Shown here one piece after another: positions 53,199 through 63,514 of a stretch of 64,000 nucleotides of DNA. Position numbers and translations under genes: made by a program. Source of the DNA: Alternaria dauci (Eukaryota > Ascomycota > Dothideomycetes > Pleosporales > Pleosporaceae); assembly GCF_042100115.1 (NCBI RefSeq), contig NC_091274.1, positions 1 through 64,000 on the forward strand, given 5' to 3'. Below the pieces are notes generated by a model that was given only the letters and a program-made list of their open reading frames with translations, had not been told where the DNA came from and made no database searches. Positions within the stretch are counted from its first letter, which is position 1, and each line of letters opens with the position of its first letter.

Positions 53199-56100
53199 TT
53201 GGTGGACTCACAACTCATCTACAGTCTCGCTAGCAGTGCGCGGCAATTATTGCAAGCATCGGCTAGTCAGACCAAAGATAGAGGGATGCAGAGAATCTAT
53301 GAGAATATTTGTAAGCAGTGCCAGTCAGCTAATTTCATCAACGACCTGCTTCGGATCAACAAATGGTTTCTCGAACTTGCCAAAGTATACGCCGAAGCTT
53401 CATCAGCCAGAGAGTCTCTCACCGATGTGCAAGCACATGTCAGAGCGGATGAGGCGCATGGAAAGAATGAGAAAGAGCTTCAAGAAAGGTCGTCACGATC
53501 GCGGTGGAAATCAAGCAATTACACAACTGAATTAGGGGTGCGATCGCTGGCCATCGACCCTACAAACAAGCGGATCATTTTCGACTTGAGTAATATGATA
53601 GAGGATCTATTCGGCTTCGATCCGTCCAAAGCGATGTCACATGCTGAGTTCGTCGCCAAAAATCAAGAGATTGAAGCAGACAGCATTGCAAAAGCAAAGG
53701 CGAAAGGCCAGCACCCGAACCCAAAACTCTGCTACATGTGCAGATACATCCCAATCTTGAAGCCGACGACTGGAAACTCGAGCACAGATGCTCATAGCCG
53801 ACTAAGATTTGAATGGAATGACAAAATATATTTGCCGTTTGGGAACTGGAATCAGCTAAAGCTACGGACCAATTGTTCGATCTGTAAACTCATCCTCTCT
53901 TTGATTGTATCCGATCAGAAAAGCAACAATCTGCATCCGCGTCTTCGGGTGATCGATAGAGAGATACAGGGTACGCATCTAAAACCAGTTCGGCTATCCA
54001 CGGGCGAAACGGTTCTGCAAGTCGAGTATGGCATGCGTCCTGTTGGACAGTTGAGAATGGTCTCCAATCTCAACTATTCCCAGGCGTTACGCCAGGGGTG
54101 GGAAGACGACAGGCGTTTCCAATCTGCATTTGGTAAAATGCCTGTCTACCAGAGCGGGATGCCGCAAAGCCTTGATGTGGTACTTCCTCAGAAGGAAAGC
54201 AACCAGCAGATTAATGTTGGTGCACTTGGAGTCTGGCTCAAGGACTGCGACAGGAATCATGGTGAGATGTGCAACAGGAGTTTCCGCGAGAGCTCGAGCG
54301 TTGCTCATCCCGCTGACGATGTGCCATTGATTCTCATTGACGTCGTGCGCTTGTATCTCGTAGAGAGCACCTCTAACGAGAAATACTTCGCACTGAGCTA
54401 TGTGTGGGGTAAGGTCGACATGCTGCCTACCCTAACTGAAAATGTCGAGGCTCGAAAGGAACCTAGTAGTCTGACTGGGCTTCAATTTCCGAAGACAATG
54501 TCCGACGCTATTAAGCTGGTGAGATTGCTTGGCGAGACTTACCTTTGGATCGATGCTCTGTGCATTGTGCAGGATGACAAGATACAGAAGGCTCGTGACC
54601 TTGCAAACATGGATGCGGTCTACAGCAAAGCCTTTGCGACAATCGTTGCCATGGATGGCACAAGTGCAGACGGTGGGCTTCCTGGGGTCAGACCAAATAC
54701 GAGGCCGCCCCAGAAGATCGAAACACTGGTTATCAAACTTGGCTCACAGGATTTGGACTATGACCCTGACGCCAGCGATGACAACAACGTTGCGATCAAC
54801 TTGGTAGCCACGCCGCCAGAACTCCATCTCGCCCTTGAATCTTCGCCGTGGGACAGCCGTGGTTGGACGTTCCAAGAACACCTGCTTTCGCGTCGGTGTA
54901 TCTACTTCTCTCAGAATTACCTATATCTTCAGTGTGGCCAGCGCAGTCGCGTCTTATCCGAATGCGGTATCAACGAGCAGATGCCCAGCGAAGACGACGA
55001 TGAGGACGACGAGTATGAAGGCCGTAGGGGAAAAGCCCCTATTGTCACTGCGCTCGACAACCCTCTTTATGACCTGGCGCCTTCGCTAGTAGACCTTCCA
55101 GCTGAAGCAAAACCAGCAGAAACCTTTAGAGTATATAGTAAGCTTGTGGAGAAGTATACGCGTCGGCAGCTCACGTACGAATCGGACATCATCAACGCTT
55201 TCCTGGGTACTTTCAAAGCGCTCGAGACTTTCCAAGGCCAGGTCCTCTGCGGCCTTCCTGTACCAACGCTTGACTTGGCACTTCTCTGGACGCCATGTGG
55301 ACGAGTACCGCGCCGTGGTCACAGCCTCCATGTCGGTGCTGGTGCCCTTGCACTTTCCGGGCGAGCAAGGCAAGAAGGCCGACTACGACTTGGTCAAGCG
55401 TTGGTGACAAATCGAGGGACTACTCTCGATGTCTATGGTCCATCTACGGTTCGGACATTCGATGAATCAGTCGATAGACAGTTCCCGAGCTGGTCGTGGG
55501 TGGGTTGGAAAGGGTCGGTGGAGTACCGATTCTTGGCCGATGCGCTTGCCAAAGAGCCGCTTCCGACGCCGTTGGTCTCGGAGTATGCGATGGTTCTCAA
55601 TGGTGAAGAGGGGAAAGAGCTCCTTATCATCAGAGATCGTGTGCAGGAGAGGAAGCCTATACCTGAATCGCAAAGTTCTGCAGCACCTGCGACCGCCGCC
55701 CATAGCACAAACAACATTACAGCGGAACTGGGAGCCCTGGATATATCCGACTCGCAAAAACAAGCCTCCTCATGGAGCCTCACCCCGACCCTCCCAAACG
55801 TCCTCCAATTCCGCGCCCCCACCGTCCCCCTCACCGCCTTCGTCATATCCCCAACCCATGAATACATCTCCCTCTCCTCGCACATCCACGCCACGACTAA
55901 CCAAGCCGTGCGCCCCATTCTGGACCGCGCCGGCAAGCGCTGCGGCCTGTGGTGGGAGCAAGCAGGCTACGTCTACGTCCGTCGCGGTGTTTCCCCGGAC
56001 GCAGAGAAGAAAATGATGTTTGTCGGAATCAGTCGGTGCGAGGATACGTTCAAGGCGCGCGAAGGGCCGAAGAGGGTGGAGGGCGAGATTGAGATTTTTG

Positions 56101-56267
56101 ATGATAGGGCTTATAGGAAGGTAGGGAGAGGGAGTGGGCTTGTCAATGTGGTGGTTGTAGATGGGGATATGGAACATCCGTATGCGGAGAGGGTCACAGT
56201 AGCAAGGATTCATGTTAAGGCGCGGGAGGAGGCGGGGCCGGAGATGAAAATGATTAGGATGGCTTGA
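53199..56267 (+). CDS. HET-domain protein (heterokaryon incompatibility type)
   Basis: 1022 aa open frame, in frame with the damaged TPR part just upstream; ORF start is the first in-frame start after the TGA at 53163 and may not be the natural one. The HET domain is clear: FALSYVWGK near residue 397, YLWIDALCIVQDD near 447-460, and WDSRGWTFQEHLLSRRCIYF near 551-570, followed by WSWVGWKG near 765. An upstream CYMCRYIP...CSICKLIL pair precedes it, as in many HET proteins. HET proteins trigger cell death after non-self recognition between hyphae. Only the C-terminal part may be produced now, since the TPR half is broken. Function of the remnant is uncertain. Confidence 0.88.
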   Translation: MVDSQLIYSLASSARQLLQASASQTKDRGMQRIYENICKQCQSANFINDLLRINKWFLELAKVYAEASSARESLTDVQAHVRADEAHGKNEKELQERSSRSRWKSSNYTTELGVRSLAIDPTNKRIIFDLSNMIEDLFGFDPSKAMSHAEFVAKNQEIEADSIAKAKAKGQHPNPKLCYMCRYIPILKPTTGNSSTDAHSRLRFEWNDKIYLPFGNWNQLKLRTNCSICKLILSLIVSDQKSNNLHPRLRVIDREIQGTHLKPVRLSTGETVLQVEYGMRPVGQLRMVSNLNYSQALRQGWEDDRRFQSAFGKMPVYQSGMPQSLDVVLPQKESNQQINVGALGVWLKDCDRNHGEMCNRSFRESSSVAHPADDVPLILIDVVRLYLVESTSNEKYFALSYVWGKVDMLPTLTENVEARKEPSSLTGLQFPKTMSDAIKLVRLLGETYLWIDALCIVQDDKIQKARDLANMDAVYSKAFATIVAMDGTSADGGLPGVRPNTRPPQKIETLVIKLGSQDLDYDPDASDDNNVAINLVATPPELHLALESSPWDSRGWTFQEHLLSRRCIYFSQNYLYLQCGQRSRVLSECGINEQMPSEDDDEDDEYEGRRGKAPIVTALDNPLYDLAPSLVDLPAEAKPAETFRVYSKLVEKYTRRQLTYESDIINAFLGTFKALETFQGQVLCGLPVPTLDLALLWTPCGRVPRRGHSLHVGAGALALSGRARQEGRLRLGQALVTNRGTTLDVYGPSTVRTFDESVDRQFPSWSWVGWKGSVEYRFLADALAKEPLPTPLVSEYAMVLNGEEGKELLIIRDRVQERKPIPESQSSAAPATAAHSTNNITAELGALDISDSQKQASSWSLTPTLPNVLQFRAPTVPLTAFVISPTHEYISLSSHIHATTNQAVRPILDRAGKRCGLWWEQAGYVYVRRGVSPDAEKKMMFVGISRCEDTFKAREGPKRVEGEIEIFDDRAYRKVGRGSGLVNVVVVDGDMEHPYAERVTVARIHVKAREEAGPEMKMIRMA

Positions 56268-56772
56268 GGAAGTACCGATTGGGCGTCTAGGGCTTGAAGC
56301 TAGATGATGGCCACGATTTCGACTTTACTCTCGTAAGCCTGATTTCTCAGAAATTATAGTGGAGTGATTGATGTGCTAAGAATACACTACAGGAACTTTC
56401 ATCGGCAATGTTGGGATACTACCATGCGTCTTTGGTCAACGGTTACGACTGCGGGGCTGCCGTCAAGGCACTGAAGACCACTGGTGCTCGCATTTCGTCC
56501 GAAAAGTACGAGGGAGCCATGAGAGGCGATATCAAGCATACGAAGTTTGAATTCAACATCAATGTTATCACCAGGCCCAGCTACGACATAAACCTTGTGA
56601 ATACGCAGGATGAAAGTCTGTAGCTTTTTCTTCATACTTGATATCCGTTTTCCGACATACACCTAACCACCTGTCAGAAGCTACTGCACTGTGATACGTG
56701 ATGATTCAAGCCACCTTGCTGCAATAAAATGTCTCTTGATGATAGAGTACCATACACTCTTTACTCAGGATG
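56268..56772. other. intergenic, no certain gene
   Basis: A 71-codon plus-strand frame (56408-56623, MLGYYHASLVNGYDC) and an overlapping minus-strand one exist; neither has a recognised domain or a clear intron partner. Possibly a remnant of a small protein. Confidence 0.4.
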
Positions 56773-58005
56773 TTATACTTTGCTACTTCTTCTTATCTCT
56801 TCGGACTTCGTCTCGATCTTGATCTCTGGGCCCTCAATCTTCTTGACTTTCCTTCCCTCCCACCACGACATGATACCCGCGAACATCGCGACGCCGCATC
56901 CCAGCGCGATGAACGTGCCCGTTGCCCACGTCGGACGATTCAAGCGGTTGTAATCCCACATGAAGAAACACAGCACTGCCTGCAACAGTGTGTTCAGCAC
57001 CATCATATCCACCGTGAATGCCAACTTCCACATGCTCGTTGGCGGTGCTCTCACGCCCGTGAACGTCGTGGGCTCGGGATTGTCTCCACCTCGTCCTTCG
57101 CTTTCGGTGAACCACGCGGGTGGACGGAACCACGCTTTATTCTGGTTGAAGAGGCGGCGCATCGCGTTCGGATCGTGGAAGTGGACGGCGCGCTTCACCC
57201 AGTAGAAGTCGCGGAAGCGCCAGGGTGCGAGGCCAAAGCCGGTGACACAGAAGAGGGCGTTGAGGATCTGGCTGTCGATCTCGAGCCAGATCTTGTTCTG
57301 GCTGTAGTCATGGTCGCAGTCGTAGATCTGGGTGCCGCGCACATGGCACATGGCAGGGGCGGCTTTCAGGAGCAGGAAGAAGAGCATTGCGCCCCATGCC
57401 TGCGGATATCAGCGTGCGATGTAACGACGGGCCAGCAGACAACATACCACGACGTTGAGGCCATAGATCGTGATCAAAAATCCGGAAGGCGTGAGGAAGA
57501 ACACCCAGAATGCTTTCAGGCCGTTCTTGATGGTCGCGCCCCATGGTTCTTTTTGTGGAGATGCGTGCTTCTCCTTGAGCGTCTGGCGGCGGTGGAGCCC
57601 ATGCCCATGGGGCCGGAGCGAATGCTTGTGGGCCTTCTCGTCTGTTCCCGCTGGTAGAACAGAGTCGTCTGTCGCTGGACTGTCGAGCACTCTGGTTTGC
57701 GATTTGACCAGAGTAAGCCCGCCATCTTCGTCCGGCTTCGCAATGAGCGTTGCATGGCCATGCGCATCAAAGGTGATGTTTGCGCCGCCGACTTCAGGTT
57801 CGCGCAGCTCGGTCAGGTTCGGCGCTTGAGCCATCGCCGTCGCCGTCGCCTGCCACATTCCCAGCTGCGGCGTCGTGTGCAGCAATGATGATAGGGACAC
57901 TCCCCGCGCTCGCCCCGCGACACGCTTCTCCTGGTCGTCCGTCATGGCTGCACGCGTGTATGCGCAATTGGCGTCGTCGCGCGCGGTATCCTTTGTGGTG
58001 ATCAA
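56773..58005 (-). CDS. DUF2985 family membrane protein
   Basis: Two exons: 58005-57448 and 57399-56773, separated by a 48-bp intron (GTATGT...CCGCAG) at phase 0, giving 394 aa. The spliced join reads IYGLNVV-AWGAMLFF, as expected for the family. The conserved DUF2985 block contains KIWLEIDSQILNALFCVTGF and GLAPWRFRDFYW. Hydrophobic segments lie at about 165-185, 187-200, 300-325 and 335-360, so it is a multi-pass membrane protein, with a polar N-terminal half of ~150 residues (histidine-rich HKHSLRPHGHGLHRRQ). DUF2985 proteins are common in ascomycetes and their biochemical role is unknown. The gene is convergent with the HET gene and intact. Confidence 0.88.
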
Positions 58006-59351
58006 GTCGAAGGTGGGGAGGGGAGAAGATGGATCGTGATTGTTGCGATGGCATGGTTTCTCCGCGTTTTCCCATGCGCTCGAAGCTAAAAGGCGTCAAG
58101 CTTTTGCATGCGGATCTCCAACGAATGTGATAGGCGTGCCGAGCCGACGCGAAAACTGTCTGCGTGGTGATGCGCGTAAAGTAGTGACCCAGACAACAGG
58201 TCTCAGCGAAAAAAAATATCACAGCCTCAACGATCCAACCGTTCTCCAAGGCACAACTCAATGATCATTGCGATACGAGTCAGGCCTCTTCCAGGAGATC
58301 GAAGAGCGTTCTTCACGTTGGCGGTGATGCGCATCCGTCAGTGTTGATGTTCAGGCTACTGGTAAGCTCGGGCCGAAGCTAATTACGTCGTACGATGATA
58401 CGTACGACGATTGGCTATGATGGTTGCTCCCCAACAGAGGCGAGTCAGCGCGCTGTGATTGGCGCGATACGCCGCAGAACCCCCGTGAACAGCAGTTCTA
58501 GAGCCAGAAGACGGTGAACCCTATGACAACAAAGCGCAGAGTACCAGACGAGTCAACACCCTTGGCCAATGAATTCCACAACAACAACACACGTGCGCTG
58601 AGACGTTGGTTCGACAAGGGCTCCGCATCGCCATCGCACGCACCCAGCTATCAGGGACTTCGTGGAAAGTAATAGCGTGGAAATTTTCGCGATTGGCGGC
58701 CATGCGTAAGCACTAGATGTGGCGTACATGGTAAAGAATCCCGGCCTGCCCTCCAACACACGGTCCATCAAAGCTGGCGACATCGGTAGGCGACGGAGAA
58801 AGATGGCCGAAATGATGGAGGGAGCGTGGAGATGTTGTAATGAGGCCGGTGACATACGTGAAAGGATACCCACGTTGAATGTAGACATCCCGGAATGTTT
58901 GTTCATCGCCGATGGTACAGTGGCATCGCGAACCTGTGCTCGACCGGACAGATATGTTTGCAGCGATTCGTGCTCTGACTGTGTTGACTCTACGATAGAC
59001 GATTGCCAAAGCTGGTACTGGTCTAAGAATGATTTCTTCTAAACAAATGACTGCAGGAAACCTCGCGAGGAGCATCACCTTGGCTCTCTTGGATTTGGTT
59101 GAAGTTGTTGTGCAGGTCGATATACCTGGAGGGCCGCTGCGAGATTCCGAACAGAGGCTGAATATTAACTCAATGCGATGCTACCTAGATAGGAATGTCC
59201 GGAACGGCTGGCTATCTGGCATGACAAATAGACTGGAGCAGGTATGATTTGCCTGGCCCCATGTATGCTGGTCGAGAAGAAGGAACTGAATGTGAAGTAT
59301 CTACGACTACCGCCACACCGGCATTACATATCACATAAACGTGCCGAAGGA
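58006..59351. other. intergenic, coding-like frames but nothing certain
   Basis: Overlapping open frames on both strands near 58550-59080 (for example, plus-strand 58719-59042 with several cysteines in CSDSCSDC) have no recognised domain. A 24-bp inverted repeat, CGTCGTACG-ATGATA-CGTACGACG, lies at 58386-58409 and could be a transcription-factor site or short hairpin. Confidence 0.4.
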
Positions 59352-60002
59352 TCATTTGGGGATGCTGTAGCAGCTTCCAGAAAACCAATAGCTTTCTTTG
59401 CCATTGATACGGCGGACTCTTCGCAAAGCCTGGAGAAGGAAATCACGTGACTCGGGCGTGGAAGTCTCAAAGAGAAGGCTGGCATGGGACGATTTGGATG
59501 TTGTGACCCTGTAAACAGGCGTCACTTCGAGACACCTCCATTCTTTCACCTCCTCCATCTGTCCGATATGAATTCTGACCTTTTGGTGGAGACGGTTCAC
59601 CATTCATATGAGTGTCAGATCAGGAATGATGCTTCTACTGCCATTGCTTGCACCGTCAACAATGTCGAAATGGAATCTCGAGAACCAGGTGTGAACCGAT
59701 TCCCGATGTGGGAGTTTGTTGGCCCATTGCATTGGCTGAAAGTCATGTCTATGTTCGTTGATCGACAAGGCGTGATAAGCGCTTTGGATGTTAGCTGGCA
59801 GATGGTGGTGCGAAAAGTTAGGATGATCTCCACGACGACCCAATACGACGCCTGCCATCGCAGCTAAAGTGGTATCTAGGCCAGCCACGGAGTCGAACAA
59901 TGCGCATACCTTGACTTGTTGAGATTGAGCGTATGCTGAAAGCGTTTCCAAGCTAGCGCCCTGAGTGCTGTCTGGCGCTTCCGCATTCTGTTCCCTGAAC
60001 AC
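59352..60002 (-). pseudogene. DUF2235 (Tle1-like) hydrolase, broken fragment
   Basis: The minus frame contains VKVCALFDSVAGL (family: GVWDTVGSL), then AYHALSINEHRHDFQPMQW (family: YHALALDERRxxFxPxLW) and TWFSRFHFDIVDG (family: WFxGxHxDIGGG). An in-frame TGA at 59604-59606 cuts LTLI from MVNRL, where the family has a tryptophan; TGG to TGA is a G-to-A change. The frame continues to 59352. The N-terminal part with the GFSRGA nucleophile motif was not found upstream at 60003-61300, so the gene is also truncated or decayed. DUF2235 proteins are predicted alpha/beta hydrolases related to bacterial Tle1 phospholipases. Confidence 0.72.
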
Positions 60003-61897
60003 TTCGTTTCTAATCTCTGTCTTCTATCCATGGCGTCGACATATGCTCTGTATCATCAGCTATTCTTCGTCGTCATGGGTACTACAAAGATTTGTATCGT
60101 GATGGAACCCACTCCTTGAGCGCTTCCTTGGTTCAAGGCCGCCGTGCTAATGCTGCTATCGCATGCGGGAACAACAGCGGGCATTTCTGCCAATTCTCGT
60201 CCTCTCCTGTGAGCAATGCTCCGCAAGTTGAGGACTATAGCGGTACTGCCACCTGTGAAGTTGACCCGGGTTTCCCAGCCATGTGCGTGGAGTGAGCTGT
60301 ACTAGGTTGTGTCTCTCAAAAGTGTTTACCTCCTCTGTCGCTTTGTTGATGGAGCAGTCGCGCAATCTAACAATATTATCAACAACATTGTTGTTGTCTG
60401 TGATGCTGTGTAGATTGGGGAGTAGAGCTTCTTGAATCCCCTGTCGGTCAAAGGAGCTCCTTAGCGGCAGTAGTTCTGCAGCTAATTTACGACTGCTGTG
60501 TATGTGCTCAAACAAGATCTGCAAGGTGATAAGAACTAAGACGCAAGCTAAATTGTCGCGGCGGAGGTGTTCGGCTGCTCAGTTCAGCAGGCTGGTCTTT
60601 CTGCCGTCGCTCTCATGATACGAGTGTATAAACTTGCCTTTATGCCTCTTATTGAAGGCCTGTTGTGTGGCGATGATCATTGGGTTGTGCTTTAGAAAAC
60701 GGTTGGATTGTATAGCTTCAGGATTGTTACGCTGGGTTCCTCTGGATCACCGCCGTACCAGCACTCACAGCACTCTGCCATGTACTGCTGCACTGGGCAT
60801 CGCGGTACTCGATGGGGGTGGATAAAAACCAGCATCTTCGGCATCATCAAGCACTAACAGCTACTGCATATTGTGTTTGTTGCAGAGCTCGTCGTGTAAC
60901 CAGCTTAAACTCATCTGCCTGCGGGTCCTTGCAGCTACAGACCTTGACCTGCTCAACTATCTCCTGGAGGCGCTGCTGAAGTCAAGCTGTGTGGCCGACG
61001 ACTACTCATTGGTGCGGTCGGAATACTCGATGGCAAGTTGGGAGTTTCTGCAGCTTGTGTTTGGTGTAAGCGATGACGGCAGGAAGCGTCTAACGAACTC
61101 GCCCTACCCCACTGACGCCTATCAGAACAACACGAGATTCTGGCACAGCATATCGCCTGTAACTGATCGAGTAGCGCTCCACGGTTGGGAGAACCAGGGT
61201 CGCGGCTGTACGGCACGAAACACGAAGGCTGTGGTCGAATCTCGGGACGATCTAGAGGACGGAGGCCGGTGAGAACTATTGCAGTGATTGAATTCAGTAA
61301 GATACACGATTTACCTGAGTCGTAGGCTCTCCACGAGAGTGTGACGAGTGGCGCAGATTCTTGCTGTCGACTAACACGAGAGGCTCATTACGAGATCGGA
61401 CCGGTCAGGGTTCAGGCTGTTCCGCGCGGCCGGCACTTCTTATGCCGTGCAGAGTGGACCTGTGCGATTCCGCTCGTCAGCATCGAGATCGACATCACCG
61501 TACCTGGAATTCGGCGCCTCGGGCAAGCTTCTTTGAGAACGTGGGCGAGAAACCGTGCACGAAAGTGGAATGACTCAGCTGTCAGCATGAGGCTCAAGTA
61601 CGCTAGTCGCCGCTCGGTCTCCGCGGGGTAGGGTGGGCCCTGCTTGTTTGGTAACCAATCGCAATACGCACATTCAACACAAGCAACTCTGGCGAGCACG
61701 ACGTCTTGTGGTGCAGATCTTTTATTGAGACTGTCTTCTTTTCACAACCTGCCACGCAGGGCTGGACCAAATGCACAATATTACACGTCTTGATTTACAC
61801 ACTACAATTAATAGCTCCAACCACGTCTCCGCCATAATCCCTTGTCCTCGAGCCGTCCATCCATCGAAAACCGCTGCCGAATCGAGTCGACGGCACT
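60003..61897. other. intergenic, decayed coding-like sequence
   Basis: Normal base composition. Several frames of 60-130 codons on both strands (plus 60871-61272, plus 61341-61631, minus 61412-61699) have no recognisable domains and overlap each other. Part may be decayed upstream sequence of the DUF2235 gene. I cannot support a gene here. Confidence 0.45.
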
Positions 61898-62254
61898 CTA
61901 CTGCTTGTAGCAAGGGGTGCGGAACTGAGCATTCCAGCCACTGACAGTCTTGTACTTTCCACCAGCGTTGCAGGCGGTGCCGGCCGAGAGAGGGTTGTTG
62001 GGGTTCGTCGCACCGTCGGCGCGGTGGGCGTTGGTGCACCAGCGCTGGCAGTCGAGATTGCCAATCTTGGCATCCTAACGGACGAGAATATCCCAATCAG
62101 TATTCAATATTTCACTTTATCTCCCTGAGGGCTTGCTCACCGAGTAAACGCAGCAGTGAGAGTCATCTTGGAAGAGACACTGGCACCACTGGGCAGCCTG
62201 GGTGGTGATGGCGGTGGCCATCAGCAGAGTGGCGAGAGACAGAATGCGAACCAT
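61898..62254 (-). CDS. small secreted eight-cysteine protein (effector-like) 1
   Basis: Two exons, 62254-62141 and 62074-61898, with a 66-bp intron (GTGAGC...GTTAG) at phase 0; 96 aa. Residues 1-21 are a signal peptide (MVRILSLATLLMATAITTQA). The mature ~75 residues hold eight cysteines at 24, 26, 34, 35, 47, 51, 73 and 93. Conserved words are CQCLFQDDSHCC, CNAGGKY and GWNAQFR. It is a paralogue of the gene at 63209: same intron position, same cysteine pattern. Small, secreted, cysteine-rich proteins in such accessory regions are often host-interaction effectors or antimicrobial proteins; this is inference. A TATA-like GATAAATAG lies about 120 bp upstream. Confidence 0.85.
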
Positions 62255-63208
62255 TTTAGCGGTTGTGGAAGGGTTTGAATTGGTAAAAGATTGTAAAGTA
62301 GAGTGGATTTGAGTTGAGGAACTTGGTGCTGTATTGAGAGGTGGATGTCATTCAGAGAGCGGGTGGTGCTCTGCTATTTATCATGTCGAGGTAAGAGATA
62401 CTCCAACTAGGACTTGCTTGAGCTCGTGCGTGTATGCAGAGATAAAGGAGCCGTCACGGATTTTCGGCCGAATAGTGCAGTCAAGTCAGTCCAGCCTCGT
62501 ATCGTGTCTCTAGACCGCCGGGCTTTTACATGAGTCTATGCGTTGTAGGGGCATCTCCTAGGTTGCGATCGCGGTATACCATGGCCACCGGCACAATTAT
62601 TGTGGGTATAGAACTACAGCATGTCGATCACGAGGGATTGAAAATACGCTAACACAGGCCAACGTAGGGAATATGACGAATGGGAGACAGCACGCTTCAT
62701 TTTCGGCCGTCATTTCAGATATCACGAACTCGCTGATCAAGTGATCCACTTACATTACTTTTGCTTGTTACTACTGTTGATCCTGTTTGAAAATCTCTTC
62801 CCTATTCGGTCCTTGCTGGTTCGTCCTTATTCGGTCCATTGCTCGGTCTAATAATCTATGCACTGGTTTGAGCTAACAGGGCTCGTATTGAAGGGTATGG
62901 CGTGAAGACACGCGTAGGAATGTGTCTCATACAATCATCACAGCGACTCAACCGCATGTGGTCTTCTGCGCCCCCTTGCTAATGAAGTCAGCACTACGAC
63001 TAATGTTCTACTCAGCTGACCACAAGGATTCATTTGCGATAGACGAACTTGAGCTTGCCGTCGGTATAAAGCGACAGCAATCCTCTCTAGACCCAAGACA
63101 CGAACGCAGCATCTTCCTTCTCTCGCAGTCAGGTTAGCTCAGTACCCACAAGTTCAATCACCGTCCTTACTCTCACTCAACGCTTTATCAATCTCGAATC
63201 CCGAAAAG
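62255..63208. promoter_or_regulatory. shared divergent region between effector-like paralogues
   Basis: 950 bp between two head-to-head paralogous genes. No convincing third gene; a plus-strand frame at 62922-63137 is likely chance. The divergent pair may share regulation, but no duplicated promoter motif was found by eye. Confidence 0.4.
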
Positions 63209-63514
63209 ATGGTCCGCCTTTCCATCTTCGCGGTTATCTTCGCCGCCGTCACTTCCGTCGCCGCCGACGGATACTGCCAATGCCTCTTCCAGGATGGCTC
63301 CCACTGCTGCGTCACTGTAAGTCAACTATAGCCTGACTCCCGAGTGAAGCCAAATCTAACAACGTACTAGGAATACGGCATCAGGAAGAACTGTGAGGAG
63401 AGGTGCATAAACAATGGAAACTCGGACAAGCAGTGCAACGCTGGTGGCAAGTACTCGAACGTTGGCGGATGGCATGCACAATGGCGCCGCGCCTGCGTCG
63501 ATTCGGGCATCTGA
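63209..63514 (+). CDS. small secreted eight-cysteine protein (effector-like) 2
   Basis: Two exons, 63209-63316 and 63371-63514, separated by a 54-bp intron (GTAAGT...TACTAG) at phase 0; 83 aa. The signal peptide is about residues 1-19 (MVRLSIFAVIFAAVTSVAA). Eight cysteines at 23, 25, 33, 34, 44, 48, 58 and 78 give C-x-C-x7-CC-x9-C-x3-C-x9-C-x19-C. Shared words with the divergent neighbour are CQCLFQDGSHCC, CNAGGKY and GWHAQWR. The partner has 12 more residues between the sixth and seventh cysteine. No named family recognised. Function is inferred only from secretion and disulfide pattern. Confidence 0.85.

Noticed and set aside
56408..56623. 71-codon plus-strand frame
   Set aside because: Opposed by an equally long minus-strand frame, no domain, no intron partners.
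58719..59042. Cysteine-containing 107-codon frame
   Set aside because: No signal peptide, overlapping frames on both strands, and no similarity to the eight-cysteine pair.
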